Assembly: GCF_017912555.1 (NCBI RefSeq)
Contig: NZ_JAERSD010000001.1
Span: 74,796 to 138,795 of the forward strand
Origin: Bacillus sp. REN3
GTDB taxonomy: Bacteria; Bacillota; Bacilli; Bacillales; Cytobacillaceae
Direction: 5' to 3'
Length of the DNA: 64,000 bases
A program made the translations under genes and the position numbers. A model generated the notes under the pieces. The model was given only the letters and a program-made list of their open reading frames with translations. It made no database searches and had not been told where the DNA came from. Below are positions 1 to 13,564 of the stretch, piece after piece (within the stretch, counting starts at the first letter, position 1; each line of letters begins with the position of its first letter).

Positions 1-104
1 GAGTCTGCCGTGAGAGTCAAAAGGTAGCGCAAAGCCGTCTCTCGTTCCCGAAGAGTCTGCCGTGAGAGTCAAAAGGTACCGCAGAGACATCTCTCGTTCC
101 CGAA
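1..104. repeat. 52-bp tandem repeat, two copies, possibly continuing left of the window
   Basis: Two adjacent 52-base units (1-52 and 53-104) both open with gagtctgccgtgagagtcaa and end in ctctcgttcccgaa, with four mismatches between them. The first unit begins exactly at the window edge, so more copies may lie to the left. No credible gene covers it; the minus-strand open frames here are repeat-driven. Confidence 0.85.
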
Positions 105-213
105 CGGGTTCTCGGAAAAGCAAAAGGGGAACGATCCGAGCCAGATCGTGTCCAAACGGGTTCCCCGCCGAAAAGCAAAAAGGTAAAAGAGAGCCCGAGA
201 AGTAAAAAAGGGG
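105..213. repeat. Diverged purine-rich repeat modules
   Basis: Two related modules, near 105-132 and 157-187, each start with cgggtt, continue through a gaaaagcaaaa core and end in an a/g-rich tail. They sit directly after the 52-bp repeat and look like degenerate relatives of one another. The stretch is strongly purine-biased on the plus strand. I see no gene or promoter in it. Confidence 0.5.
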
Positions 214-267
214 ACAATCAAGATAATCAATACAATCAAGACAATCAAGACAATCAAGACAATAGAA
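214..267. repeat. 9-bp microsatellite-like tandem repeat
   Basis: Six consecutive 9-base units of the form acaatcaag occupy 214-267; four are exact (214, 232, 241, 250), the unit at 223 is a variant and the last is degenerate. A unit length divisible by three gives a false minus-strand open frame encoding a repeated Ile-Val-Leu tract. The rest of the gap, 268-535, holds no feature I can support. Confidence 0.85.
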
Positions 268-535
268 TGTCCATAGAGTGCCCGGCAAGGCGAAGGGGAC
301 AAAACGGAGATAGACCGTACCCCAAAAAGGTTTGCCTGGACTGAAACAAAGAGGAACGGACATAGGCAGAAAAGGGCTGAAGAGATTGCAATAAGGAGAA
401 AAACGGTGTAAAAGCCTTCGTTTCGCAAAAATCTTCCTTCTTCGGGAGATCCTGCTGTACATGTTAAATGTTTTCCCGGCTCAGTGTGTTGTCTTAGGAA
501 ATAATACACCTAAAGAGAAACGGGAGGCGAATATA

Positions 536-823
536 ATGGAGGGAAATCTTGATATTATCTATAGTGAGCTCCTTGAAATGAGGGCGGAACTGTCAGCTTA
601 TTTAGGGACATCACATCCAAACCCAGTGATTTTGCATGATATCATTTCCGAAATAGAGGATATCGATTCTGCGTTAGCCAAGATCCGAACAGGGGAATAT
701 GGAAAGTGCGAGGTTTGTGGTACAAACATGCCTGCGAAGCTTCTCCAAAGCATCCCTACAGCAGCCTCAGTCCATGATTTTTCCGAAATTCAGAAATATT
801 ATCGTAAGCCGCTGTATTGTTAA
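536..823 (+). CDS. ylyA: DksA/TraR-like protein YlyA
   Basis: A 95-residue protein of the DksA/TraR group, in the place ylyA occupies between ileS and lspA in Bacillus. The family binds RNA polymerase through its secondary channel; in B. subtilis YlyA is reported to affect sporulation transcription (knowledge, not visible here). The N-terminal part is a helical hairpin rich in Glu/Leu; the C-terminal part carries CEVC, but only one further Cys, at the very C-terminus, so the usual four-Cys zinc finger is incomplete. The ATG at 536 is chosen because gggagg lies 8-12 bases upstream; a longer frame from 461 lacks such a site. Confidence 0.85.
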   Translation: MEGNLDIIYSELLEMRAELSAYLGTSHPNPVILHDIISEIEDIDSALAKIRTGEYGKCEVCGTNMPAKLLQSIPTAASVHDFSEIQKYYRKPLYC

Positions 824-862
824 CGCCATCCCGGGGAATAGCTATCGTTTTTAATTCAGATG

Positions 863-871
863 TGCTAAAAT
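863..871 (+). promoter_or_regulatory. Extended -10 candidate before lspA
   Basis: TG-C-TAAAAT at 863-871 matches an extended -10 element, with no convincing -35 at the normal distance. It lies in the short gap between ylyA and lspA. Confidence 0.35.
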
Positions 872-910
872 GCAAAGGGAATCTATGCTGTGAATGTGGA
901 GGTAACTTTT

Positions 911-1402
911 GTGTTTTATTACATAATAGGACTTTTTGTTGTTTTGCTTGATCAGCTGACTAAGTGGCTGATTGTTAGAAAACTGGAGCTTGGTGAGAGC
1001 ATCAAGATCATTGAGGATTTTCTTTATATCACTTCCCATCGCAACCGGGGGGCTGCATGGGGGATCCTTCAGGGTCAAATGTGGTTCTTCTATGTCATCA
1101 CAATCGTTGTCATCATTGGCCTTGTGATTTACATCCAGAAGGGAGCCAAAGGCAAAACGCTGCTCGGGGTTTCACTGGGTTTGATGCTTGGTGGAGCCAT
1201 CGGAAATTTCATAGACAGATTATTCCGGAAAGAAGTTGTTGATTTTATCAACACATATATTTTTGGATATGATTTCCCGATTTTCAACATTGCGGATTCC
1301 GCACTTGTCATCGGTGTAGGCCTGCTGCTGATTGATATGATCAGGGAAGAGAGAGAGGCGAAAAGAAAAGCATATGGAGAGAATGGAACACATCATCAGT
1401 GA
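911..1402 (+). CDS. lspA: Lipoprotein signal peptidase (signal peptidase II)
   Basis: Membrane aspartyl protease that removes the signal peptide from diacylglyceryl-modified prolipoproteins. The 163-residue protein has four hydrophobic segments and the family motifs GNFIDRLFR and FNIADSAL. Starting at the GTG at 911 puts conserved aspartates at residues 14, 102 and 129, the numbering known for the B. subtilis enzyme; this and GGAGG at 898-902 favour 911 over the upstream GTG at 890. The 3' end overlaps the next gene by about 29 bases, so the two are likely coupled. Confidence 0.95.
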   Translation: MFYYIIGLFVVLLDQLTKWLIVRKLELGESIKIIEDFLYITSHRNRGAAWGILQGQMWFFYVITIVVIIGLVIYIQKGAKGKTLLGVSLGLMLGGAIGNFIDRLFRKEVVDFINTYIFGYDFPIFNIADSALVIGVGLLLIDMIREEREAKRKAYGENGTHHQ

Positions 1403-2285
1403 GGAACAAGCTGGTGACAGAATCGATAAAGTTGTATCGGCCCTTGATCCAGAATGGTCTAGGACCCAGGTACAGCAATGGATAAAAGGCGGGAGCGTCC
1501 TTGTGAATGGATTGCCGGTGAAGACGAATCATAAATGCGGTACCGGCGACAGGCTTGAAATCATGATACCTGATCCAGAGGAACTGGATGTCATCCCGGA
1601 GGAAATGGATCTCGACATCTATTTTGAGGATCAGGATGTGCTCGTTGTCAATAAACCGAAAGGGATGGTTGTCCATCCCGCTCCTGGACATATGTCAGGG
1701 ACGCTGGTAAATGGGCTGATGGCCCACTGCAAAGACTTGTCAGGCATCAATGGTGTGCTGAGGCCGGGTATTGTCCACCGGATCGATAAGGATACATCGG
1801 GGCTGCTGATGGTGGCGAAAAACGACCTCGCCCATGAATGCCTTGTGAACCAGCTTGTTGAAAAAACGGTTACCCGCAAATATAAGGCGTTGGTGCACGG
1901 GAATATTCCGCATGATTTCGGCACGATCGACGCCCCTCTTGGCAGGGATGTGAAAGACCGCCAGAGCATGACGGTTGTTGACAATGGGAAGCATGCCATC
2001 ACCCATTTCAATGTGCTTGAGCGCTACAATGATTTTACATTTGTCGAATGCCAGCTTGAAACAGGAAGGACACATCAGATTCGTGTTCATATGAAATATA
2101 TTGGATATCCACTCGCAGGAGATCCAAAATACGGTCCGAAAAAGACACTTGATATCGGGGGACAAGCATTGCACGCTGGACTCCTTGGTTTTGACCATCC
2201 GAGGACAGGAGAGTATCTGGAATTTGAAGCGCCGCTCCCTTCTTATTTTGAACAGCTTTTGGATAAGCTGAGAGAAAACCATTGA
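1374..2285 (+). CDS. ylyB: RluD/RluA-family 23S rRNA pseudouridine synthase (YlyB)
   Basis: Isomerises specific uridines of large-subunit rRNA to pseudouridine. The 303-residue protein has an N-terminal S4-like domain (about residues 13-75) followed by the catalytic domain with [11 protein letters not shown], whose first Asp (residue 138) is the expected nucleophile, and [10 protein letters not shown] near residue 225. It overlaps lspA. Two in-frame starts are possible, ATG 1374 and ATG 1383; neither has an ideal ribosome-binding site, so translational coupling to lspA is likely. The exact rRNA position modified cannot be read from sequence. The stop codon overlaps the pyr promoter. Confidence 0.92.
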   Translation: MERMEHIISEEQAGDRIDKVVSALDPEWSRTQVQQWIKGGSVLVNGLPVKTNHKCGTGDRLEIMIPDPEELDVIPEEMDLDIYFEDQDVLVVNKPKGMVVHPAPGHMSGTLVNGLMAHCKDLSGINGVLRPGIVHRIDKDTSGLLMVAKNDLAHECLVNQLVEKTVTRKYKALVHGNIPHDFGTIDAPLGRDVKDRQSMTVVDNGKHAITHFNVLERYNDFTFVECQLETGRTHQIRVHMKYIGYPLAGDPKYGPKKTLDIGGQALHAGLLGFDHPRTGEYLEFEAPLPSYFEQLLDKLRENH

Positions 2286-2310
2286 CATTGTCCATGAATT
2301 GCCGTAAGAT
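2282..2310 (+). promoter_or_regulatory. SigA promoter of the pyr operon
   Basis: TTGACA (2282-2287), a 17-base spacer and TAAGAT (2305-2310). The -35 box overlaps the stop codon of the preceding gene. Transcription would begin near 2317, just ahead of the first PyrR attenuator. Confidence 0.8.
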
Positions 2311-2317
2311 AGCCTTA

Positions 2318-3028
<711 letters not shown>

Positions 3029-3148
3029 AATAGTGCCCTTTTAACGCAGTCCAGAGAGGCTGGGAAAGGGGGAGCGCCTGGCCTGTCCGGCTTCGTGCGG
3101 TTTTTTTGACCATACCCTCTTTGCACCCTCTGGCAAAGAGGTTTTTTT
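3029..3148 (+). promoter_or_regulatory. PyrR-binding attenuator 2, pyrR-pyrP
   Basis: Contains the consensus-like PyrR box cgcagtccagagaggctggg (3045-3064) and a terminator, CCTCTTTGC (3116-3124) pairing with GCAAAGAGG (3133-3141), followed by seven T. Confidence 0.92.
3116..3148 (+). terminator. Attenuator terminator 2
   Basis: A 9-bp perfect stem with an 8-base loop and T7, part of the pyrR-pyrP attenuator. Confidence 0.88.
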
Positions 3149-3175
3149 AATCGAAAAAAGGAGAGGGGAATAAAA

Positions 3176-4495
3176 ATGAATAAACCAATTCTTGATATCA
3201 AAGATGTACCATCACCATTCCAGTGGCTGACGCTGAGCTTGCAGCATTTATTCGCGATGTTCGGGGCGACTATCCTTGTCCCTTACCTTGTAGGACTCAG
3301 CCCGGCGATCGCCTTGATCTCTAGTGGACTTGGAACGATTGCCTTCCTGATCATTACTAAATTCCAGGTTCCGGCCTACCTCGGCTCTTCCTTCGCCTTT
3401 ATAGCGCCGATTATCGCTGCGAAAGCTGGCGGAGGGCCGGGAGCTGCCATGATCGGAACTTTCCTGGCAGGCTTTGTATACGGGATAGTGGCTCTCATCA
3501 TCAAAAAGGCAGGCTATCGCTGGATTATGCGTCTGCTGCCGCCGATTGTTGTCGGGCCAGTGATCATCGTCATCGGACTTGCGCTGGCAGGTACAGCTGT
3601 CAATATGGCAATGAATGTACCCGGAACAGAAAACTACAGCCTGATCCACTTCTCTGCAGCTCTTGTGACCCTGGCAGCGACCATCGGATTCTCAATCTAT
3701 GGGAAAGGGATGCTGAGCATGGTGCCAATCCTTGGCGGGATCATTGTCGGATATCTGTACTCATTGGCGATCGGAATCGTCGATTTCGGCCCGGTCAAGG
3801 AAGCTAGCATTTTCGAAATGCCTGACTTCATCATCCCGTTTGTTGATTACAATGTAAAAATCAATCTTGATATCATCCTCTTGATGGTACCTGTAGCGAT
3901 TGTCACACTGTCTGAACATATCGGCCATCAGCTCGTCCTAAGTAAGGTCGTCGGCCGTGACTACATCAAGGAACCAGGGCTCCATCGTTCCATCCTGGGT
4001 GACGGAATGGCGACAATGATTTCCGGGCTGATCGGGGGCCCGCCAAAGACAACCTACGGCGAAAACATCGGTGTGCTCGCAATCACCAAAGTATATAGTG
4101 TGTATGTACTCCTGGGAGCGGCTGTCGTCGCGACAATATTCGGATTCATCGGCAAGATCACTGCCCTGATTAGTTCAATTCCAACTCCGGTCATGGGCGG
4201 AGTATCCATCCTCCTGTTCGGGATCATTGCTTCCTCAGGCATGAGGATGCTCGTTGACAGCAAGATCGATTTCGGCAACACGCGCAATCTGGTCATCTCC
4301 TCTGTCATCCTGGTGGTCGGTATCGGAGGGGCATTCATCAAGGTATCGGAACAATTCCAAATCCAGGGCATGGCACTCGCAGCAATCATCGGTGTAGTCC
4401 TGAACATCATCCTGCCTGGCCGTCCGGAAGTTGCCGAGAACATGTTCGAGGCGGAAACTGAAAAAAAAACTGAGGAAAAGAACGATGTAGCATAA
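3176..4495 (+). CDS. pyrP: Uracil permease
   Basis: Proton-coupled uracil uptake transporter of the nucleobase-cation symporter-2 (NCS2/UraA) family in the cytoplasmic membrane. The 439-residue protein is almost entirely made of hydrophobic segments, about fourteen. It opens with a soluble stretch and QHLFAMFGATILVP, typical of uracil permeases, and has the conserved acidic LSEHIGHQ region near residue 245. The C-terminus is short and charged. It is the second pyr gene, flanked by attenuators 2 and 3, so salvage uptake is controlled together with synthesis. The ATG at 3176 has a strong ggagaggg site upstream. Confidence 0.96.
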   Translation: MNKPILDIKDVPSPFQWLTLSLQHLFAMFGATILVPYLVGLSPAIALISSGLGTIAFLIITKFQVPAYLGSSFAFIAPIIAAKAGGGPGAAMIGTFLAGFVYGIVALIIKKAGYRWIMRLLPPIVVGPVIIVIGLALAGTAVNMAMNVPGTENYSLIHFSAALVTLAATIGFSIYGKGMLSMVPILGGIIVGYLYSLAIGIVDFGPVKEASIFEMPDFIIPFVDYNVKINLDIILLMVPVAIVTLSEHIGHQLVLSKVVGRDYIKEPGLHRSILGDGMATMISGLIGGPPKTTYGENIGVLAITKVYSVYVLLGAAVVATIFGFIGKITALISSIPTPVMGGVSILLFGIIASSGMRMLVDSKIDFGNTRNLVISSVILVVGIGGAFIKVSEQFQIQGMALAAIIGVVLNIILPGRPEVAENMFEAETEKKTEEKNDVA

Positions 4496-4645
4496 GTTAT
4501 CACCTTTTAAACAAGTCCAGAGAGACTTAGAAGGGTGTTATGGGCGAACTGGCTGGCGTATCTCTGTATACACATGAAACCTAAGCAGGTTTTATGCCGG
4601 CTTGTCCATAATCAAGCACCCTGTTGAATGACAGGGTGCTTTTTT
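4496..4645 (+). promoter_or_regulatory. PyrR-binding attenuator 3, pyrP-pyrB
   Basis: PyrR box acaagtccagagagacttag (4511-4530) and a terminator, AGCACCCTGT (4615-4624) pairing with ACAGGGTGCT (4631-4640). The arrangement of pyrR-att-pyrP-att-pyrB matches Bacillus. Confidence 0.92.
4615..4645 (+). terminator. Attenuator terminator 3
   Basis: A 10-bp perfect stem, 6-base loop and a T run just upstream of the pyrB ribosome-binding site. Confidence 0.88.
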
Positions 4646-4669
4646 ACGGTCTAACAGGAGGGATGAAAA

Positions 4670-5614
4670 GTGAAAAATGATTTGTTGACGACTGCCCAGC
4701 TTAGCACGGATGAGATTTACGAGCTCCTTGATGAGGCGCAAAAATTCGCGGAAGGAAAAACCTGGAGTCCAAATGGAAAGGTGTTTATCAGTAACTTATT
4801 CTATGAACCGAGCACGAGGACGAAAATGAGCTTCGAAATCGCTGAACGGAAGCTGGGGCTCGAGGTCGTCCCTTTTGAAGCACAGACATCCAGCGTCCAG
4901 AAAGGGGAAACGCTTTATGACACCGTCAGGACATTAGAATCGATCGGAATGGACGCAGTGGTGATCAGGCATGGGGCAGATAATTATTTTGCAGAACTGG
5001 AATCAGGCATTTCCATCCCCATCATCAATGCAGGAGATGGTAGAGGGCACCATCCCACCCAATCATTGCTTGACCTAATGACGATCAAGCAAGAGTTCGG
5101 AAGGTTTGCCGGGCTAACAGTCGCCATCATGGGCGATATTCTCCACAGCCGGGTCGCGAGGTCAAATGCCGATACTCTTGTGAGGCTTGGGGCAAGGGTG
5201 ATTTTTTCGGGACCAGAGGAATGGGTAGAACTGAAGGGGCTTCCGGCAGGCTGCAGTTATATGGATCCAGACAGTGCGATTAAAGAAGCAGATGCCGTCA
5301 TGCTTCTCCGCGTGCAGCATGAACGCCATGATGGCAAGGCGCTTTTTGATAAAGACGAATACCACCTGCGATACGGATTGACGATCGAAAGGGAAAAGCA
5401 AATGAAACCTGGTAGCATCATCCTCCATCCTGCTCCAGTCAACCGGGGTGTGGAAATTGCCGATGGACTCGTTGAAAGCAGGCGATCTCGGATTTTTAAA
5501 CAAATGGAAAATGGTGTTTATGTAAGGATGGCGGTGCTGAAGCGGGCAATAGAAAACAGGAATGGGGGAAGCAAACATGAAAATGCTAATCAAAAATGGC
5601 AAATTGCTTACTGA
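4670..5614 (+). CDS. pyrB: Aspartate carbamoyltransferase, catalytic chain
   Basis: Condenses carbamoyl phosphate with aspartate in the first committed step of pyrimidine synthesis. The 314-residue protein has the carbamoyl-phosphate loop [12 protein letters not shown] near residue 45 and HPTQSLLDL near residue 130. The start is a GTG at 4670, seven bases after AGGAGGG (4656-4662). An ATG at 4663 abuts that site but reads only five codons before a stop (4663-4680), overlapping the GTG start. The 3' end overlaps pyrC by 38 bases. No regulatory chain is present, as in Bacillus. Confidence 0.96.
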   Translation: MKNDLLTTAQLSTDEIYELLDEAQKFAEGKTWSPNGKVFISNLFYEPSTRTKMSFEIAERKLGLEVVPFEAQTSSVQKGETLYDTVRTLESIGMDAVVIRHGADNYFAELESGISIPIINAGDGRGHHPTQSLLDLMTIKQEFGRFAGLTVAIMGDILHSRVARSNADTLVRLGARVIFSGPEEWVELKGLPAGCSYMDPDSAIKEADAVMLLRVQHERHDGKALFDKDEYHLRYGLTIEREKQMKPGSIILHPAPVNRGVEIADGLVESRRSRIFKQMENGVYVRMAVLKRAIENRNGGSKHENANQKWQIAY

Positions 5615-6863
5615 AGAAGGAAGCTTTGAAGAAATCGAAATTTTAGTTGAAGATGGCAAGATTGCAAAAATCGGGATCGAACTGGATGAAGAAGCAGGAA
5701 ACATCATCGACGCCGGCGGAAATCTGATCTCACCCGGATTCATCGACCTTCATATCCATTTAAGGGAGCCTGGCGGTGAGAAAAAAGAAACAATTGCAAC
5801 GGGTACTCAGGCAGCTGCCAGGGGAGGCTTCACGACAGTGGCGGCAATGCCGAACACAAGGCCTGTACCTGATTCAAAAGCCCAGCTGCAATGGCTTCAG
5901 GATCGAATCCGCGAGACTGCGGCTGTAAGAGTCCTGCCATATGGTTCGATAACAGTAAGGGAAATGGGGCAGGAGCTGACGGATTTCTCAGAATTGAAAG
6001 AAGCTGGCGCCTTCGCTTTTACAGACGATGGTGTAGGTGTCCAGTCAGCAGGGATGATGCTTTCGGCAATGAAGCAGGCAGCAAAGTTGGATGCGGCGAT
6101 CGTTGCCCACTGCGAAGACAATACTTTGATCAACAAAGGTTCACTCCATGAAGGAATAAAGGCGGCGGAATTAGGGATGAACGGAATTCCTTCAGTATGT
6201 GAATCTGTACATATTGCCAGGGATATCCTTCTTGCCGAGAAGGCAGGCTGCCACTACCATGTCTGCCATATCAGCACGAAGGAGTCTGTCAGGGCAGTCC
6301 GTGATGCAAAAAGGCACGGTATTAAAGTCACAGCGGAAGTGACGCCTCACCATTTACTATTGAATGAAGAGGATATTCCTGGAGATGATGCGAACTTCAA
6401 GATGAATCCGCCGCTGAGGAGCAAGGAGGACCAGGAAGCATTGATCGAAGGGCTGCTTGATGGAACCATCGATTTTATCGCAACCGATCATGCTCCGCAT
6501 ACAGAGGAGGAAAAAGCGGAAGGAATCGAAATTGCACCGTTCGGGATCGTGGGGCTCGAAACAGCATTTCCGCTTCTGTATACACATCTGGTTGAACAAA
6601 ACATCATCACTTTAAAGCAGCTGATCGACTTTTTGACAGTAAAGCCAGCAGCCGCCTTCGGACTTCCATATGGTAAATTGGAGGCCGGAGCGGAAGCGGA
6701 TATAACAATCATCGACCTTGGTGAAAAGCGCGCGGTCAATCCTGAGGAGTTTTTATCAAAAGGAAAAAATACACCGTTTGCCGGCTGGGAGTGCAAGGGC
6801 TGGCCGGTGCTGACAATCGCGGCAGGTAAAATAGTCTGGGATAAAGGAAGTGTGACGGCATGA
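5577..6863 (+). CDS. pyrC: Dihydroorotase
   Basis: Zinc amidohydrolase that cyclises N-carbamoylaspartate to dihydroorotate. The 428-residue type I enzyme shows the metal motif [13 protein letters not shown] near residue 57, [14 protein letters not shown] near 88 and [12 protein letters not shown] near 302. The ATG at 5577 is chosen since it follows gggggaag at proper spacing; an ATG at 5562 would precede this site and 5583 is a further possibility. It overlaps pyrB upstream by 38 bases and pyrAA downstream by four (ATGA), so the operon is translationally coupled here. Confidence 0.95.
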   Translation: MKMLIKNGKLLTEEGSFEEIEILVEDGKIAKIGIELDEEAGNIIDAGGNLISPGFIDLHIHLREPGGEKKETIATGTQAAARGGFTTVAAMPNTRPVPDSKAQLQWLQDRIRETAAVRVLPYGSITVREMGQELTDFSELKEAGAFAFTDDGVGVQSAGMMLSAMKQAAKLDAAIVAHCEDNTLINKGSLHEGIKAAELGMNGIPSVCESVHIARDILLAEKAGCHYHVCHISTKESVRAVRDAKRHGIKVTAEVTPHHLLLNEEDIPGDDANFKMNPPLRSKEDQEALIEGLLDGTIDFIATDHAPHTEEEKAEGIEIAPFGIVGLETAFPLLYTHLVEQNIITLKQLIDFLTVKPAAAFGLPYGKLEAGAEADITIIDLGEKRAVNPEEFLSKGKNTPFAGWECKGWPVLTIAAGKIVWDKGSVTA

Positions 6864-7957
6864 AAAGACAATTGATTCTTGAAGACGGCACGATATTTGT
6901 TGGTGAAGGGTTCGGCAGCGAAAGGGAGACTTCAGGAGAGGTGGTCTTCAATACAGGAATGACTGGCTACCAGGAAATCCTGTCAGACCCTTCCTATTGC
7001 AATCAGATTGTGACACTTACTTATCCGCTTGTCGGCAATTATGGCATCAACCGGGACGATTTTGAATCGATCAACCCGGCTGTCAGTGGACTGGTTGTCA
7101 AGGAAAGCGCCGATTTCCCATCGAATTGGAGGTCAGAGCTTTCGCTTGATGAGTACCTGAAAATGAAAAACATCCCCGGTATTTGCGGAGTGGACACAAG
7201 AATGCTGACTAAGATCATCCGTCAGCATGGCACACTAAAGGGTGCAATTTGCAGTATTGACGAACACCCGGAAAAAATCATTGAAGCCCTAAAAAACAAA
7301 GAACTGAGAAGTGACCAAGTCAAGCAGGTATCTACAAAGACAGCCTATCCAAGCCCAGGGAGAGGGAGCAGGATTGTATTGGTTGATTTCGGGATGAAGC
7401 ATGGCATTCTTAGGGAGTTGAATGACAGGAACTGCGATGTGATTGTCGTTCCATACAACACAACTGCAGAGGAAATCCTCAGTTTGAGTCCCGATGGCAT
7501 CATGCTCTCGAATGGACCGGGAAATCCAAAGGATGTTCCGGAAGCAATCGGAATGATCCGAAAGCTTCTCGGCAAAATTCCGCTGTTCGGGATATGCCTT
7601 GGACACCAGCTGTTCGCACTTGCGTGCGGGGCGGATACAAGGAAAATGAAATTCGGCCACCGGGGTTCGAACCACCCGGTAAAGGAGCTTCGTACCGGAA
7701 AAATTGCGCTCACTTCACAAAACCATGGTTACACTGTCGAGGAGCAATCTATCGCTGGTACGCTGCTTGAAGTCACCCATACAGCATTGAATGATGGCAC
7801 CATCGAAGGACTTAAACACAGAGATTTCCCGGCATTCACGGTCCAGTACCATCCAGAGGCATCACCTGGACCAGAGGATGCGAATGGGCTTTTTGATCAG
7901 TTCCTGCAAATGGTGGAAGCAGAAAAAAGGGAGGCGATTGCCAATGCCAAAGCGTAA
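6860..7957 (+). CDS. pyrAA: Carbamoyl-phosphate synthase, pyrimidine-specific small subunit
   Basis: Class I glutamine amidotransferase subunit that supplies ammonia to the large subunit. The 365-residue protein has an N-terminal CPSase small-chain domain and a C-terminal amidotransferase domain; the nucleophile Cys lies in FGICLGHQ (near residue 248) and the His-Glu pair in [10 protein letters not shown] (near 335). It overlaps pyrC by ATGA and the next gene by 14 bases. Being inside the pyr operon marks it as the pyrimidine-specific rather than the arginine-specific enzyme. Confidence 0.96.
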   Translation: MKRQLILEDGTIFVGEGFGSERETSGEVVFNTGMTGYQEILSDPSYCNQIVTLTYPLVGNYGINRDDFESINPAVSGLVVKESADFPSNWRSELSLDEYLKMKNIPGICGVDTRMLTKIIRQHGTLKGAICSIDEHPEKIIEALKNKELRSDQVKQVSTKTAYPSPGRGSRIVLVDFGMKHGILRELNDRNCDVIVVPYNTTAEEILSLSPDGIMLSNGPGNPKDVPEAIGMIRKLLGKIPLFGICLGHQLFALACGADTRKMKFGHRGSNHPVKELRTGKIALTSQNHGYTVEEQSIAGTLLEVTHTALNDGTIEGLKHRDFPAFTVQYHPEASPGPEDANGLFDQFLQMVEAEKREAIANAKA

Positions 7958-10900
7958 AGATGTTAAAAGTATTCTAGTGATCGGTTCTGGCCCAATCATC
8001 ATTGGGCAGGCCGCGGAGTTTGATTATGCAGGGACACAGGCGTGCATCGCCTTGCGGGAGGAAGGCTACAGGGTCATCCTTGTCAACTCTAACCCGGCAA
8101 CAATCATGACAGATACAGAGATTGCCGATGTAGTCTACATCGAGCCTCTTACACTTGAATTCGTTTCAAGAATCATCCGGAAGGAACGTCCTGACGCCAT
8201 CCTCCCAACATTGGGTGGACAGACAGGCTTGAACCTTGCGGTTGAACTCTCAAAAGCAGGCGTGCTGGAGGAATGCGATGTAGAAATCCTAGGGACGAAG
8301 CTTGAGGCAATCAACCAGGCAGAAGATCGTGAGCTTTTCCGCAGCCTGATGAACGAACTTGGCCAACCTGTCCCTGACAGTGATATTATCCACAGCCTTG
8401 AAGAGGCATACGCTTTCGTTGAAAGGATCGGCTATCCTGTCATCGTCCGCCCAGCCTTCACGATGGGAGGAACAGGCGGAGGTATTTGCAGCAACGAGAA
8501 GGAACTTGAGGAAATCGTTTCCGGCGGGTTGAAAAACAGCCCTGTGAATCAATGCCTGCTCGAAAAGAGCATTGCAGGATACAAGGAAATCGAATATGAA
8601 GTGATGAGGGATTCAAATGATAATGCAATCGTCGTCTGCAACATGGAGAATTTCGACCCTGTCGGTATCCATACTGGCGATTCGATTGTCGTCGCTCCAA
8701 GCCAGACGTTGAGCGATCGTGAATACCAGCTGCTTCGGAACGCGTCACTCAAGATTATCAGAGCTCTTAAAATCGAAGGTGGATGCAACGTCCAGCTTGC
8801 TTTAAACCCGGAGAGCTATGATTATTATGTCATTGAAGTAAACCCCCGGGTAAGCCGTTCATCTGCCTTGGCTTCAAAAGCGACAGGCTATCCAATCGCC
8901 AAGCTCGCGGCAAAAATCGCCGTGGGCCTGACACTGGATGAAATGCTGAACCCTGTGACCGGCAAGACCTACGCTTGCTTCGAACCGGCACTTGATTATG
9001 TCGTGACGAAAATCCCTCGCTGGCCATTTGACAAATTCGAATCAGCGAACCGGACCCTTGGAACACAAATGAAAGCTACAGGCGAAGTGATGGCAATCGG
9101 CCGCAGCTTCGAGGAGTCCCTTCAGAAGGCGATTCGTTCACTGGAAGCGGATGTTACACACCTTGATTTGAACAATGCGGATGAAATCGATGATGGATTA
9201 CTTGAGAAACGGATCCGCAAAGCGGGGGATGAAAGGCTTTTTTACCTCGCGGAAGCACTAAGGAGAGGAATCACGATCGAAACGCTGCACAGCTGGAGCG
9301 GAATCGACTTATTCTTCCTTCACAAGCTGGAAAGGCTGATTGCTTTCGAAGACGAAATTTCCAGCCATCCATTTAATCTGGAAACAGCCCGCACTGCCAA
9401 GCAAAAAGGTTTTTCAGATAAAGTGATTTCCTCGCTGTGGGGGGTTGCTGAAAAAGAAGTCTATCGTTGGAGGCTAGAAAACAGGCTTACTCCGGTGTTC
9501 AAAATGGTTGATACATGCGCAGCGGAATTCGAATCGGGTACACCATACTTTTACGGCACATACGAACAGGAAAATGAATCGGTTGTGACCGAAAGGGAAA
9601 GTGTGATAGTCCTTGGTTCCGGTCCGATCAGGATTGGGCAGGGCATCGAATTCGATTACTCAACCGTCCACTCTGTCAAGGCAATCAAGGAAGCAGGCTA
9701 TGAAGCAATCATCGTCAACAATAACCCTGAGACGGTATCTACCGACTTCAGCATTTCCGACAAACTTTACTTCGAGCCGCTGACAATCGAGGACGTCATG
9801 AATATCATCGATCTTGAAAAGCCGATCGGCGCGGTCGTCCAGTTTGGCGGACAAACCGCAATCAACCTTGCGTCACAACTTGTCGACAGAGGCGTCCAGA
9901 TTCTCGGTACCAGCCTGGAAGATCTCGACCGGGCGGAAGATCGGGATAAATTCGAACATGCCCTTGCGAATCTAGGCATCCCGCTGCCAAAAGGGGATAC
10001 GGCGAAATCGGTTGAGGAAGCAGCTGTGATTGCTGCAGGGATCGGCTATCCGGTGCTTGTCCGCCCGTCATATGTACTTGGCGGCAGGGCGATGGAAATT
10101 GTCTACAAAGAGGAAGAATTGCTCCATTACATGAGGAATGCTGTGAAAATCAATCCGGAATATCCAGTGCTGATCGACAGGTACCTGACTGGCAAAGAGG
10201 TTGAAGTGGATGCAATTTCCGACGGTGAGACTGTATTGATACCGGGCATCATGGAGCATATCGAGCGGGCTGGAGTCCATTCAGGCGATTCAATTGGGGT
10301 TTATCCGCCGCAAAGCCTCAGTGATGAAATCAAGGACAAGCTCGTTTCCTATACGATCGACCTGGCACGGGGCTTGAATATCGTCGGACTCTTGAACATC
10401 CAATATGTGGTTGCCAATGAAGAGGTATATGTCCTTGAAGTCAATCCGCGATCAAGCAGGACTGTCCCGTTCCTGAGCAAGATCACAAATGTGCCGATGG
10501 CGAAAATCGCAACAAAAGTGATCCTTGGCCAGAAGCTCCGTGATCAAGGCTATACTTCTGGCCTGGTTCCTGAAGCAGACGGTGTGTTCGTGAAAGTTCC
10601 GGTGTTCTCGTTCGAAAAATTGCGACGGGTGGACATCACACTTGGGCCCGAAATGAAATCGACAGGTGAAGTCATGGGGAAAGACACCACACTCGAGAAA
10701 GCATTGTATAAAGGCATGATTGCTTCAGGAATGAAGATACAGGAGTTCGGGACCGTCCTGATGACAGTAGCCGATAAAGACAAGGATGAAGCATCTGCGC
10801 TGGCGAAAAGATTCTCTAATATCGGCTATCAATTAATGGCGACTGAAGGCACAGCCCGTTTCCTTGAATCGGCAGGAATCAGGGTAAAAACAGTCGGCAA

Positions 10901-11152
10901 GATCGGCTCTGGGGGTCCTGACCTGATTGATGTGATCCGCAGCGGAGAAGCCCAGCTTGTTGTCAATACCCTGACAAAGGGCAAGCAGCCTGAACGCGAT
11001 GGCTTCCGGATCCGCCGTGAATCAGTTGAAAACGGCGTACCTTGCCTGACATCACTTGATACGGCAGAAGCAATATTGCGAGTGATCGAAGCGATGACTT
11101 TTTCCGCCGAATCCCTTGCTCCTATGGAGGACAGAAAAGTAGGTGCACTGTC

Positions 11153-11156
<4 letters not shown>
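7944..11156 (+). CDS. pyrAB: Carbamoyl-phosphate synthase, pyrimidine-specific large subunit
   Basis: Makes carbamoyl phosphate from bicarbonate, ammonia and two ATP. The 1070-residue protein has two homologous ATP-grasp halves (about 1-545 and 546-930), each opening with a similar GSGPI.IGQ.EFDY motif, and a C-terminal MGS-like allosteric domain. The ATG at 7944 gives [10 protein letters not shown], the expected N-terminus, with gggaggcg upstream; a longer frame from 7791 would lie inside pyrAA in another frame and is rejected. It overlaps pyrAA by 14 bases and pyrK by four. Confidence 0.97.

Positions 11157-13560
<2,404 letters not shown>

Positions 13561-13564
<4 letters not shown>

Noticed and set aside
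17-217. 66-codon minus-strand open frame
   Set aside because: It lies in the 52-bp repeat and shows no protein-like composition.
69-509. 146-codon minus-strand open frame with an Ile-Val-Leu repeat
   Set aside because: It is produced by the 9-bp tandem repeat (a multiple of three) and purine-rich DNA; no ribosome-binding site or family likeness.
7791-7943. 51-residue N-terminal extension of PyrAB
   Set aside because: It lies inside pyrAA in another frame; ATG 7944 gives the conserved N-terminus and has a ribosome-binding site.
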